Assembly: GCF_945859685.1 (NCBI RefSeq)
Contig: NC_079149.1
Location: 22,417,118 to 22,481,117 of the forward strand
DNA from: Eupeodes corollae
Taxonomy: Eukaryota > Arthropoda > Insecta > Diptera > Syrphidae
DNA: 64,000 nucleotides
Reading direction: 5' to 3'
Shown: in pieces, positions 24,721 to 35,579 of the stretch
Layout: each line of letters opens with the position of its first letter
Numbering within the stretch: position 1 is the first letter of the stretch
Translations under genes and position numbers: made by a program
The notes under the pieces: generated by a model
Seen by the model: only the letters and a program-made list of their open reading frames with translations
Databases searched by the model: none
Told to the model about the DNA's origin: nothing

Positions 24721-26671
24721 ATGAGCTTAACAACATCCCAAAAGCCTCTTCAAGTAGAATCTCAAGATTCTTTGCAAAGTGGTCAAAAAAAGAAAATCGG
24801 ATGTAAGTTGTATAAAACCTCCATTTCCAAAAATGTTCAATATCAATTTTAACTTCTTTTTTTCTTTTCCCTCAAATAGGTGCAATTTTCTACTTCGTCG
24901 TTGCATTTATCAGTGTTTTCTTCAGTGTTATTTCCCTCCGGTATGACTTCCTCGAATTGGCCTTAAATGAACGAATCAAACTTCGTCCAGGTTTACCACC
25001 CTTTGAAAAATGGAGAAACCCCTCAAATGTTAAGATTGCAATTAAACTTAATCTCTTTGCTGTTGAAAATCCAACTGAATTCCTTGCTGATAATAATGTT
25101 AAACTCAAACTTAAAGAAATCGGTCCAATTTACTATAAGAAAATAATGAACCAAGAAGATATTGTCTTCCATGAAGAAGACTCAACCATGTCATATTCAA
25201 CAGTCTACCGATTGGAATTTGTTGAAGAAATGAATGAACCTGGAATTCTGAATAAAACTATAACAATCATAAATCCAGTGATTTTGGGTCTAGCTGCTAT
25301 GATACATGATCAATTTTTGGCTAAAGTAGCATTTGATTTTTTGGCTGATAAAGATCATGTGTTCATCAATAGGACTGTTTATGAAGCTCTGTGGAATAGT
25401 ACATCACCGATGTTGGAAATTGTTAAGCAAATTCCATTTGCCGCAGCAAGGCCTAACGCTGGAATTATGTTCAATGTAAGTCTTGATACAATTAAAGATG
25501 TCGAAATAATCGTTCAGTCCTTAAAGAATTATGATCTAATAGCATTTCGGAAGAATTTATCTCTTAAGTTTCTTTCTGATGTGCATTTTCTTTTTCGAAT
25601 TAACATACAACCTTTTCTAAATGCTCTTAATTTACAGTCCTTTTACCCAACACCAACCCGATACAACGTCAACATTGGCCCTAAACATGGTTATGAGAAT
25701 TTTTTCAAAATCAACACCCTCAATGGATTGTCGAGTATCCAAGTTCATGGAAAGAATTTCCCTGAACATTGTCCCTTTTCACTAAAAGGTGCAAGTGAAG
25801 GAACCGGACTTCCACCACGGCTTACAAAGGACACTGTTATTAAAGCTTTTACAAACAATCTCTGTCGAACTTATCCAATGGTCTACAATCGAACTGTCAA
25901 GGTTGGACCATTGGATACTTATGAGTTTGTATTTGCTTCGGACATCTATAAGAGAAACGAAGACCCCGAAAAAGACTGTTTGCGACAGACTGGAGGTGTA
26001 ATTCTTCCAGATGGTCTTATCGATTCGTCAAAATGTGCTTTTGGTAAGATTTTGTGACGATATTTATCGGTCAAACAGACTAATCTAAAATATTGTGATT
26101 TAGGAACTCCGGTAGCACTTTCAAATCCTCATTTCTTGGGATTCCACGGTGAATGGGAGAACTATATCGAAGGACTTGAACCAAGTGAGGAAAAACACTC
26201 ATCGCATATTCTAGTTGAACCAACAACAGGAATTCAACTAGAAGCTATTGCAAGAATGCAATCGAACATAGCTCTTCCCTCGTTGGAATATTATCCACCA
26301 GAAGTTAAAAGATTCAGTAAAATGATCTTGCCACAATTTTGGATGGAATATGTAAGTTACACATTTGAAGAAAAATAATTAATAAATTGTTATTAAATTT
26401 TCTTTTTATTTTCCAGTCCGTTAGCAATGATGATAAATTTATTCGAGGAATGATTGTATTTTTTATTAATATGCCAGTGATACAACCAATTATTGTGATA
26501 TTGTTATTAACTTTAAGTTTATTTTCGGTCTATAGAACTGTTAAACTAATGATGTCTCTTAATATGAAAAAATCATTGAATCTTAAAAAACAAAAAGTAA
26601 TTGTTAATAATTGCAATATTTCTGATCAATTTATTAGTGCTTTTAGTGATAATTCATTCATTGCACTTTAA
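24721..26671 (+). CDS. CD36-family class B scavenger receptor, gene 2 (5 coding exons)
   Basis: Spliced CDS: 24721-24802, 24880-25475, 25638-26043, 26104-26351, 26417-26671 (1587 nt, 528 aa). Introns are GT-AG (77, 162, 60 and 65 nt; phases 1, 0, 1, 0), at the same places as in gene 1. Exon 4 is 248 nt in both. A 27-residue basic N-tail precedes the first membrane segment (AIFYFVVAFISVFFSVISL). The ectodomain has the family-like IGPIYY and HEEDSTMSY blocks and four cysteines matching gene 1 (HCPFS, LCRTYPMVYN, DCLRQ, SKCAFG), followed by NPHFLGFHGEWENYIEG. The second membrane segment is about residues 465-484, with a 44-residue cytosolic tail. The role is lipid or ligand uptake or signalling, by family. 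A splice acceptor at 24687-24688 implies a non-coding 5' exon upstream. Intron 2 is open in frame. The nearest subfamily is not recognised. Confidence 0.9.
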
Positions 26672-27591
26672 GGAAAAACAAATTTTTAACATTGTATATT
26701 TATAGATAAAATTTCCATTAAGTTATAAAAATAGAGGTTAAGTTTTTTTAATGCCTAAATGATATTAGTTTGTATGAAAAATTGTTTGTAAATAGGGATT
26801 TTGATTAATGAATTTATAGAGAAATCTTGGTTGTTGTTTTTATTTTAAAGAGAAAATTACCGAAGTGATTCATTGAGGTAGAAATGATTACAAAAGTGAT
26901 GAAATTCATTTTGTTGACATAATAACATAAAAAACGCAACTTGCGGTGTACCTAGGAAAAAGAAGTCTGATGAGCAGAATACTTCAAGAAACTTCTCATG
27001 CCACTGCCCAGAACTATGCCACACTTGAAAGAAATTCTTAGGGATACACTTCTTCTATAATCTTAAAGAACTTGAAGATATTCAAAGAACCAGCCTTTAT
27101 CAAAGCCATTAAACAGCTAAAACAAGAAACCCATAGTATCCTAGGTTTAATCATATTTTAGTGAAGTTGAATACTTTAGGACCACACAATGGGTCTACAT
27201 TGATCTAAGTGTTTCTATGATCTTCAATCGCGAGTCTATCAGCATAACCTTACATAAGACTGAAGCGATATTTCAAATTTTTTTTTACATATTTAAAGCT
27301 ATCGTGAACAACATTTCACTCTGAATTTTTCCCATTCACAAAATTAGAAATCGCTAATTTCGCACTGATTCTTGTGAGCTTGAGATTTTTTGTGATTTCT
27401 TTCAGAAGTTTTGATGGCCCTAATTTAAATCGGACTTTAAAATTAATGCATCACGTCAGGTTTTAAAATAATTCTTTTTTAATATTCAAAAAACACCTAA
27501 ATATAGCTTTTTAAGGCTATCTTAATTCATGAAGTAGCTTTTTTCCAACAAAATTCAATTAATTTGTGTATTTGACCAATTATTTTGTTTA
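26672..27591. other. Intergenic stretch, possible old LINE-A 3' scrap
   Basis: No gene is seen. Near 27247-27272, ATAAGACTGAAGCGATATTT resembles the LINE-A 3' end (CAGGACTGAAGCGCCACTTT). The match is short, so the call is weak. Confidence 0.3.
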
Positions 27592-28531
27592 TAAACGGTG
27601 ATTTTTTAAGAGCTTGAGAACTTTAAAAAACAAAAAAAACGCATAAAATTTGCAAAATCTCATCGATTCTTTATTTCAAACGTTAGATTGGTCCATGACA
27701 TTTACTTTTTGAAGATAATTTCATTTAAATGTTGACCGCGGCTGCGTCTTAGGTGGTCCATTCGGAAAGTCCAATTTTGGGTAACTTTTTCGAGCATTTC
27801 GGCCGGAATAGCCCGAATTTCTTCGGAAATGTTGTCTTCCAAAGCTGGAATAGTTGCTGGCTTATTTGTGTAGACTTTAAACTTGACGTAACCCCACAAA
27901 AAATAGTCTAAAGGCGTCAAATCGCATGATCTTGGTGGCCAACTTACCGGTCCATTCCTTGAGATGAATTGTTCTCCGAAGTTTTCCCTCAAAATGGCCA
28001 TAGAATCGCGAGCTGTGTGGCATGTAGCGCCATCTTGTTGAAACCACATGTCAACCAAGTTCAGTTCTTCCATTTTTGGCAACAAAAAGTTTGTTAGCAT
28101 TGAACGATAGCGATCGCCATTCACCGTAACGTTGCGTCCAACAGCATCTTTGAAAAAATACGGTCCAATGATTCCACCAGCGTACAAACCACACCAAACA
28201 GTGCATTTTTCGGGATGCATGGGCAGTTCTTGAATGGCTTCTGGTTGCTCTTCACTCGAAATGCGGCAATTTTGCTTATTTACGTAGCCATTCAACCAGA
28301 AATGAGCCTCATCGCTGAACAAAATTTGTCGATAAACACATTTCGAACCGAACACTGATTTTGGTAATAAAATTCAATGATTTGCAAGCGTTGCTCGTTA
28401 GTAAGTCTATTCATGATGAAATGTCAAAGCATACTGAGCATCTTTCTCTTTGACACCATGTCTGAAATCCCGCGTGAACTGTCAAATACTAAAGCATGAA
28501 AATCCTAACCTCAAAAAAATCACCCTTTATA
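27592..28531 (-). mobile_element. Mariner-superfamily transposon with internal deletion
   Basis: The ends are inverted: left GGTGATTTTTTAAGAGCTTG (27597), right (minus strand) GGGTGATTTTTTTGAGGTTA, each beside TATA. An open minus-strand frame at 28355-27702 (217 codons) holds the catalytic half of an IS630-Tc1-mariner transposase: FSDEAHFWLNGYVNKQN (first Asp), WFQQDGATCHTARD (second), WPPRSCDLTPLDYFLWG (third, about 36 residues after the second). An ATG at 28414 opens an N-terminal scrap, MNRLTNEQRLQIIEFYYQNQ, followed almost at once by the catalytic part. About a hundred residues of DNA-binding region are therefore missing. The catalytic half is strikingly intact. Confidence 0.85.
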
Positions 28532-29560
28532 TAAGACATTTTATTAGCCTCTTTTGTTTTTTTTTGGTTTTGGAATTCAAGTAAAAAACTGATTTTATTC
28601 TTTTCCCAACGTTTTGTAAGTGTTCCTTACTTCTTCAGTGGTGTCTTCATTCAATATTTTGTATTATATCACATTAAATTATATTAATTCATATATTATT
28701 CAAAAATCTAAGTAAGTTAGATTTCACCCGTCTAACAAAAATCTGAAAGGAACGTTTAAACGACTAAAAAAGGCAAAACGGTTAGAAAGTAAGTTTTTTT
28801 CTTGTTATATCAAGTTTTTGGAGTATATTCAAAAAATATAAAAATTATTTTTAAAAAAGGGTATTTTTAAACCTTAATTAAATACAAACAAATAAAAATT
28901 AACTCTAAAACGTATTTATAAAAACTCTTAAAGTATTTAATTCAAGGTTTGTTCAAAATTTCTTAAAGAGTCATATAAACCCACATAACTAATGAGAAAT
29001 TTCATAAACTGTTTAAGATTTGAGCTATCTGAGACAAAGATTAGAGACCTAATCTTTTTTCTCAATGCGACAAAATGGCTCTAACATAATCGCTATGAAG
29101 CTTCTCTATCAATCTATCCCTTTCAATCAAAGGTCAAACGAGTTTTTGGTATCAAAACGGCGCACTACAGCGCTAATTTTATCTCAGGCTAGGTTGCCAT
29201 GAGATCGCCATTTCTACCTACCTTAAGATTTGAAAATGATTGAAATTGTATATATAAAAAATAGATTTGTACTTTTAAAAACCGTCATAACATTTTGTTG
29301 TTAAGAGATATTTGGAGTCTTAACTCACCTTGAAAAATCAGTTTTTGATTGTTTTCAGCATTTGAAAAGTTTATAGACAAGATTCGAATTTACAACATCT
29401 TAATCCTTTATAAAGGTAAAGTTTTGTTTGTGCTACCAAAAAAGAACCTAAGACCAGTGTATTCGGTTATTCCATCTATGTTCAGAATGCTTTAACACAA
29501 ACATTAATTATATGAACTATCAAGTTGTAAAAAGCTATGAAGATTTTTCAATGAAATTGT
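28532..29560. other. AT-rich intergenic stretch, no gene recognised
   Basis: No coding frame, RNA gene or repeat family was recognised here. Confidence 0.4.
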
Positions 29561-29596
29561 CATAGGTCGCTGGTTCATATCCGGCTCGAAGGACCA
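29561..29596 (+). pseudogene. 3' half of tRNA-Tyr carrying a CCA end
   Basis: The stretch reads CATAGGTCGCTGGTTCATAT then CCGGCTCGAAGGACCA. This is the variable region, T-arm (box B-like GGTTCATATCC), 3' acceptor strand TCGAAGG, discriminator A and CCA of tRNA-Tyr as known from flies (one T-loop base differs). The 5' half (CCTTCGATAGC...) is absent upstream. Because eukaryotic tRNA genes do not encode CCA, this looks like a reverse-transcribed fragment of mature tRNA. A primer-binding site of a minus-strand LTR element is less likely given the 36-nt match. Confidence 0.65.
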
Positions 29597-30687
29597 AAAT
29601 GTTCTCCACAAAACTTCTTTATTTGAGAAAACACCCTTTTCAAATCACAATTTAAACCGATGCGTCCAGGGTTCTTGTATTAACCTCCATCTGACCTTCT
29701 TTTATTAAATTTGTATTTGTGATTTTTAATTCCACATTATATTGATGGTAAGTTGACATTCCGATTATTGCAGCATCCAACACGTAATGGAAATGTAAAC
29801 TTACATCAAAAGTCCACAGAATTATCTCATGAGAAAATGTCAGCACAGTACTGTTTATCTTCTCGCAAACTCGAGCTTTTTATGAACTTCTTGGATGGTT
29901 TTTAAAAGGAATAGACAAAATTTGATCCTATTTTGTCGAATTTCAATTTTATTTAAAAAAAAACTTTAGAACATCCTTTGTGTTCGAGTAACATTGCTTA
30001 AAGTTTAATATATTTTAAATTACCTCACGGCAGAAACCACTCCGAGATCCGAGCTAATTTTGTTTGATGAATTTGGAAGTACTCTTAATGCTGAAAAAAG
30101 TCCAATCACAACTAAATTGCCCTTAGAATCGGTAGTGTAAGGTCAACTTAAGTGCTTTAAAGAACGTTTTTTATTCATTGTACTCAATTTTTATTTTGAA
30201 AGAAGTTTAAATGTATTCAACTTACTAAACATTTTTTTAAACTTTCCCGGGAAAATTCCTTGAGAGTTGACTGACTGAAAAGCAAAAGAACGTACATTTT
30301 TACTATTTTTAATACCACACGCCGCTTATGAAAATTTGTATAGCAATAACACTTGAATCAAACTCTCACTTGTTTTTTTAAAAGTGAATTCGTATTTTTC
30401 AACAATGTTCCCGCAACCAACATTGTATAGATGTGACTAGTAAACGGGCTTATCGCCCTTATTCATAAAAACAGTCAAACTGCTGGTCGATTAAATACTC
30501 AAAGGTTTCGATATGTCAATTTATCTCCTTTTAAAGAATCCAATCTTGCAACGTGCAACTTGAAAGATCGCGAGGATGTTTTTTATTTTGTTGGACAATT
30601 TGCGATAATGAGAGAAATAAGAAGACATATCGTAGGAAGTTACTTTCTTCCAAATACTGAAATGGATGTCACAAGTATGAACATATG
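29597..30687. other. AT-rich intergenic stretch, no gene recognised
   Basis: No coding frame or repeat family was recognised. Confidence 0.4.
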
Positions 30688-31445
30688 AGGTGTGTTCAAA
30701 AAGTACCCGGAATTTTTAGATCTATCGGACCGATTTGTCAAATTGAAAATTTTGACATTTCTCGACGTTTCAAGAAAGATGTCTGTGCGTGCTTGTGTAC
30801 GTAAGTTCGTTGATTGCAGTTGCTGAGGTTCGACGTGCTTTTATGAGCTCAGCGATTTTTGCTTGTATTTTCCGTTTTAAATGAAATATAGTGTAACAAA
30901 GCGTGTGAAATGTTACAAAAAGCCAATGGTGAGTCTGCTATAAACAAAAACAAGTCTGCTATAAACAAACAAGTGGTCGACCCAGCACGTCAATAATCGA
31001 TAAAAATGTGAAAAAAATGGTTATTAATGATCCGAATCAGAATTAAAGAAGTTGCTGAAGAAGTTGACATATCAAATGGCTCATGTCATAACATTTTATC
31101 AAATGCTTGCACCACGATCACGCACCTGCTCAGGTCACTCATCGTTGCTTGTTCACAATTTGTTGGCAAAAAACAATACCGTAGTCATTCCCCAACCTCC
31201 ATATTCACCAGATATGGCTCCGTCTGACTTTTTAGTGTTTCCAAAGTTGAAGAGACCCCATGAAATAACGGCGTTTTTTCTCGATTGAAGAAATAAAGGC
31301 CGAATCGCTGAGAATGGTCAAGGACATATCAGAAAGTGAATATCAAGAGTGCTTTGAAGATTGGAAAAAACGCTGGCATAAGTGTATTATATCTGGGGGG
31401 ACTACTTTAAAGGGGAACACATTGATGTAATCGAAAATAAATATT
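30688..31445 (+). mobile_element. Mariner remnant, mosaic with repeat X
   Basis: It begins with a mariner-like inverted-repeat tip AGGTGTGTTCAAAAAGTACC. A family X tail fragment interrupts it at about 30718-30815. The transposase relic then gives IKEVAEEVDISNGSCHNIL (helix-turn-helix, about 31042-31098), jumps directly to HDHAPAQ (second catalytic Asp, near 31116), continues with NNTVVIPQPPYSPDMAPSDF (third Asp, 31172-31232) and ends near CFEDWKKRWHKCIISGG (31351-31400). The central part with the first catalytic Asp is deleted, and there are frameshifts. The right inverted repeat is absent; the sequence passes straight into family X. Confidence 0.8.
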
Positions 31446-32272
31446 TTTTGATAAGAAATATTGTTTTCAACATTCGATAAAATTTTGAAAAAAATCGAAG
31501 TGACAGTTTTTGTTTATAAAAAAAAAAAACATAAAAAAAACAATGCTAAGACTTGATAAAAATTTACTTTCGACTCAAATAGCTTTTCAAAAATTAAAAA
31601 TATTGGCTTCAAACTTGTTTTATTTCACAGAAAATATTTTTTTCGATATTCGGTAATTTTTTTATTACATTACATACTACTCAGCACTCGTACTCAAAGT
31701 TCGTAAAAATTGAATATCGATTCAAATATCTTTTCAAAAACTTCAAAATAAGGCTTCAAATTTATTTATCTTATAACAAATGTTGATTTTAACATTCTGA
31801 AAAATGTTGAGAAAAATCTATTTGACAGTTTTCTTACAAAAAATAAAATCCTAAAAAATAATTAATAAAAGTTGGTAAAAAATGATTTTCGACACAAATA
31901 TCTTTTCAAAAATTGTAGATATTGGCTTTATACTACTTTTATCTTTCAAAACATATTGTTGTTAACATTTAGTAAAATTTTGAAAAAAATCGAATTGATA
32001 GTTTTTTTACAAAAAATAAAACTCTAAAAAAAAACAATACTTTTCAACAATTAAAAATATTGGCTTCAAACTTATTTTATTTCACAGAAAATGTTGTTTT
32101 CGATATTCAGTAATTTTTATATAAAAATCCAATAGTCCGTTTTTTCATAAAAAATAGTACGCAAATTTGGTAAAAATGGATACGAGTACATCAATTTTAA
32201 TCAAGACAAATCGACAGACGGGATGGGAAGTTATCAGTGTGGGTCGCATCCCAGCCTCTTTTTTGTTATGGA
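31446..32272 (-). repeat. Repeat family X, copy 3 (reverse)
   Basis: These are reverse-complement ~175-bp X units, ending at the conserved X head near 32205-32265 (on the minus strand GATGCGACCCACACTGATAA). The matching X 3' end is found 630 bp to the left, inside the mariner relic (30718-30815). Confidence 0.7.
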
Positions 32273-35200
32273 ATAAACAACCTATAAAGTGAACCCTATA
32301 CTATGAACATAAGTATTTTGAGTACGCCAGTAATTGCCGTTTTTTTGCTGTAAAAGATAAAAAATTGCAGCTCTGCTCGTTTTACCGTTTTATGTTATAC
32401 ATATCTATATATACATATAATATTGTACAAACGTTCTTATAAAAGTTATCTAAACACGTCTTACGATTGACAGTTCGTGGAAAACAAAAACATAACAAAC
32501 AAACCTAAACTCCTGAGTGCACGATCTTATTAATTGGAAATGTCAAAAACTCATAAGACGTATATATTTTTCAAAAAATACTTTCGTTAATTTATATTTG
32601 TAAAGGATCATTTATTTATCGATGTCAAGTTGTTATCAGCTCAGCTGTCATTTGAAGTGTCATGACATGACATGACATTAGTTTGACATTTTCTACAATG
32701 TATCGCTTAAAATTTGAATAACGAAGTAAAATTTATAAACTTACTACAAAGGTAGTGATTAAAACGTATCCAAAATTGTGAAGACATTTTAAAAAAGTGG
32801 GGACATTTCTGATGTGGTAAGGCATGTGCATCATCGTAATGCATATAATTATGGTTTTATAGCGGAAGATATTTCCTGCACGGAAGGAAATACATTGCTA
32901 ATTTTACAATGTCAGAACGCAATACTGTATGGCTTAGAAGATTTCCATTGGATAAAAAATTGTTAGCATACTCGTAGTTAATTTGGCCATACTGAGAATA
33001 GTAACGTCGACCATACATATAGCCGATATGCCAAAGCCAGCAGAAAAGTCTATCCGTTATTGTTATTGTAGAAATATATCGATACAGTAGTTATACCCAT
33101 GCACTATTGACAGTTATCCAATAAGGGTATTGATTTTCACGCCATAAATTATTGCGGGAAAAACTAGTAGCATTGCGACATCTCCGGTACAGTATGGGGC
33201 TAAAGGCAATGCTTTCTCATCAAACGTACTATGCGCCCTTTTGTTACAAGCAAAGATTGTTGTACCATACAGTATGGTACATAATCCCATACTTATAGGA
33301 GTTGTTGCAAGACAATGTAGGAATATCACCAATACTATTTTAGTATGGGTCTCCAGGCTATAGTAGCATTCAGCATCCGCTGAATCATTTCTACGACTTA
33401 AATTTGCCATTAAGATTTTTTTTTGTGATTTAGCACAGTTGGATTTATTTTTGTGAAGCTACGCAAAATACCGGGTATGCTCGAGTAATTTTCGAAATTT
33501 GGACGCCTACTATGCGAAAAATGGTTCAGAACAACCTTGAAAGAATATTTCCAACTGAGCAATTTGAATGATACATTTTTCTTAAACTTAATACCAAAGT
33601 TCAAACTTTCTAATAAAATAAATTAGCCTATGTATAAATGGTATTCCCTTGACTTACTCAGACTGTTTCATATTTTGAAAATGTGCCTTGAGCTATCAAA
33701 TCATTTTAAAACTATGCAAACAGAAAGATTTGTTTTAATTAAAGTTGACAGTCATAAACCACTTTATCACCTAAGATGATTATACTCAAGATACAACTTC
33801 TGATCAATTATGTTAACAGATCTGCTAGGTATAGAAACTAGACTAAGCGTGACTAACTAGTATCGGTTCATTCCTAAATACCACATTGATATATCTTGAA
33901 TGTTTGTAGCATAACTATTAAAACAGAATACAATTTTTAAAGCTCTTAAGCTTCCACCTTCACAATGCTTTAGTTTTTTTACCTAGACTAGACTAAACGA
34001 ATCCATTTCATATCTAAACACAATCTTGGAGTCTTGCATAAAACTGGATCAACTACATAATCAAACCACATTCAAGAACCAAAGCTCGTCTTATTTAATG
34101 TTGGCGTCTTATTCGAAAGAATATTTTTGAATAAAACATCATTAAAAAGTATTCCGGAAGAACAATTTATTGGTCTCGTTTTGCGATCGATATCGATGTC
34201 ATTTTAAAAGTAGGTAACATAATTATTGTTGGACTAGTTTCTGATGTCTTACAGACGTGGGACGTGGACGCGGACTTAGCACGTGTCTTTAAAATTAGAA
34301 TACCAATTTAAATTATTATCTAAATTCAAAACTTGTCCATTTGTGGTCAAGAATATTGTTGTGCATGTGCGGTCTTAATCTTTAGCACACTCTTTGGTCT
34401 TTTGTTTTGAATCCGTTAACCACAAAAAAAAACACACAAACTCCGACTTATTGAAAGGAGTTAAAGGTACCTCAAAGATACTTTTTGATACAAAACATTT
34501 CATCACATTATGAAACTAATATACATAGTTTTGTTTATTTTGATAGACTCTAAAGATCCGCAAATTTGTATGAAACATAAACCTTCTTCATTATTAAAGG
34601 TCACTTAAAATTTGTTTGTCATTTTGTTTTTTGTTTGTTTTTATTAAAAATGCAAAAGCTATAAAAACAAGTTCCTATTTATCGACTCATAATTTAACAA
34701 AACGGAGATATGCCTGATTATATTATTCTACTTTCATATGAATCAACAAAATAACCAATGAATCAATATTTTATCGAATTAAATCATTGAGTTATCGACA
34801 GATACTGTTCAAAAAGATATGATATAGCTTTTTGGATACAATCATAGCTGGCCCAAGAATTTGGAATAGTAAAATATTTTTTCGCAAAATCAAAACAAAA
34901 CAACATTCGCACAAGTAAGAAGCGTTTTCGGGTTTTCGGATAGTGTGTCTTTTTGTCAAGCTGTTCTAAGAATTCTCATCAAGTGTGTAGACTGTCTGAC
35001 TTCGAGAAATGAAGATTACATAAAAATAGAATTGCTCTGAGAGTTTTTATTTTGAAACAATTTTAAGAGAATTTTGTGTGGATTTAGATTCTGTTGACAT
35101 TTTAGTGCAATTCCTAAAAACGCGGTCAATGTTTTTATTTTAAATCCAGTGTTTTTAGGGGATTAAAATAATATAGACAATTGAAAACTCAAAGAAACCA

Positions 35201-35560
35201 AAATAAATAGTAAATTCTGTAAGTAATTATTCATCAATATTCATTCATGTGAATTAATTATTCTTTTTTGAGTGTCATTCAAACGTATTTCAAAAGTTTT
35301 GTGTTTTTTTGCATTTGAAAATAAAAATAATGTGCAAGTGTGTGTATTTCAATGAAAAATTAAATACAGATTTATGGTCAATGATATTGATTTCAAAATA
35401 AATCATTAAAAGTAATACAAATATAAAAGTGAAGAATCTAAATCTTTTACAATTTGGTGATCTTTTAAGTGGTTTTCGCACATCATCGTTGGTAATGACT
35501 CAAAAGCTGCAACGAGAAAGACAATTATTTCGGTTAATTTTGTATCAGTAATTTCCTTAT
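32273..35560. other. Long AT-rich stretch; one unassigned 98-codon ORF
   Basis: A minus-strand frame at 33410-33114 starts with ATG but shows no known domain. Around it, CCATACTG or its complement recurs (32992, 33190, 33264, 33290, 33341), including a palindromic ACCATACAGTATGGT. 32640-32690 is rich in TGACA. No gene is supported. Confidence 0.3.
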
Positions 35561-35579
35561 GTCCAGCATATCATTTAGT

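Noticed and set aside
33114..33410. 98-codon minus-strand frame with ATG as a gene
   Set aside because: No domain, no homology I can recall and no splice or promoter context; kept only as part of a motif-cluster observation.
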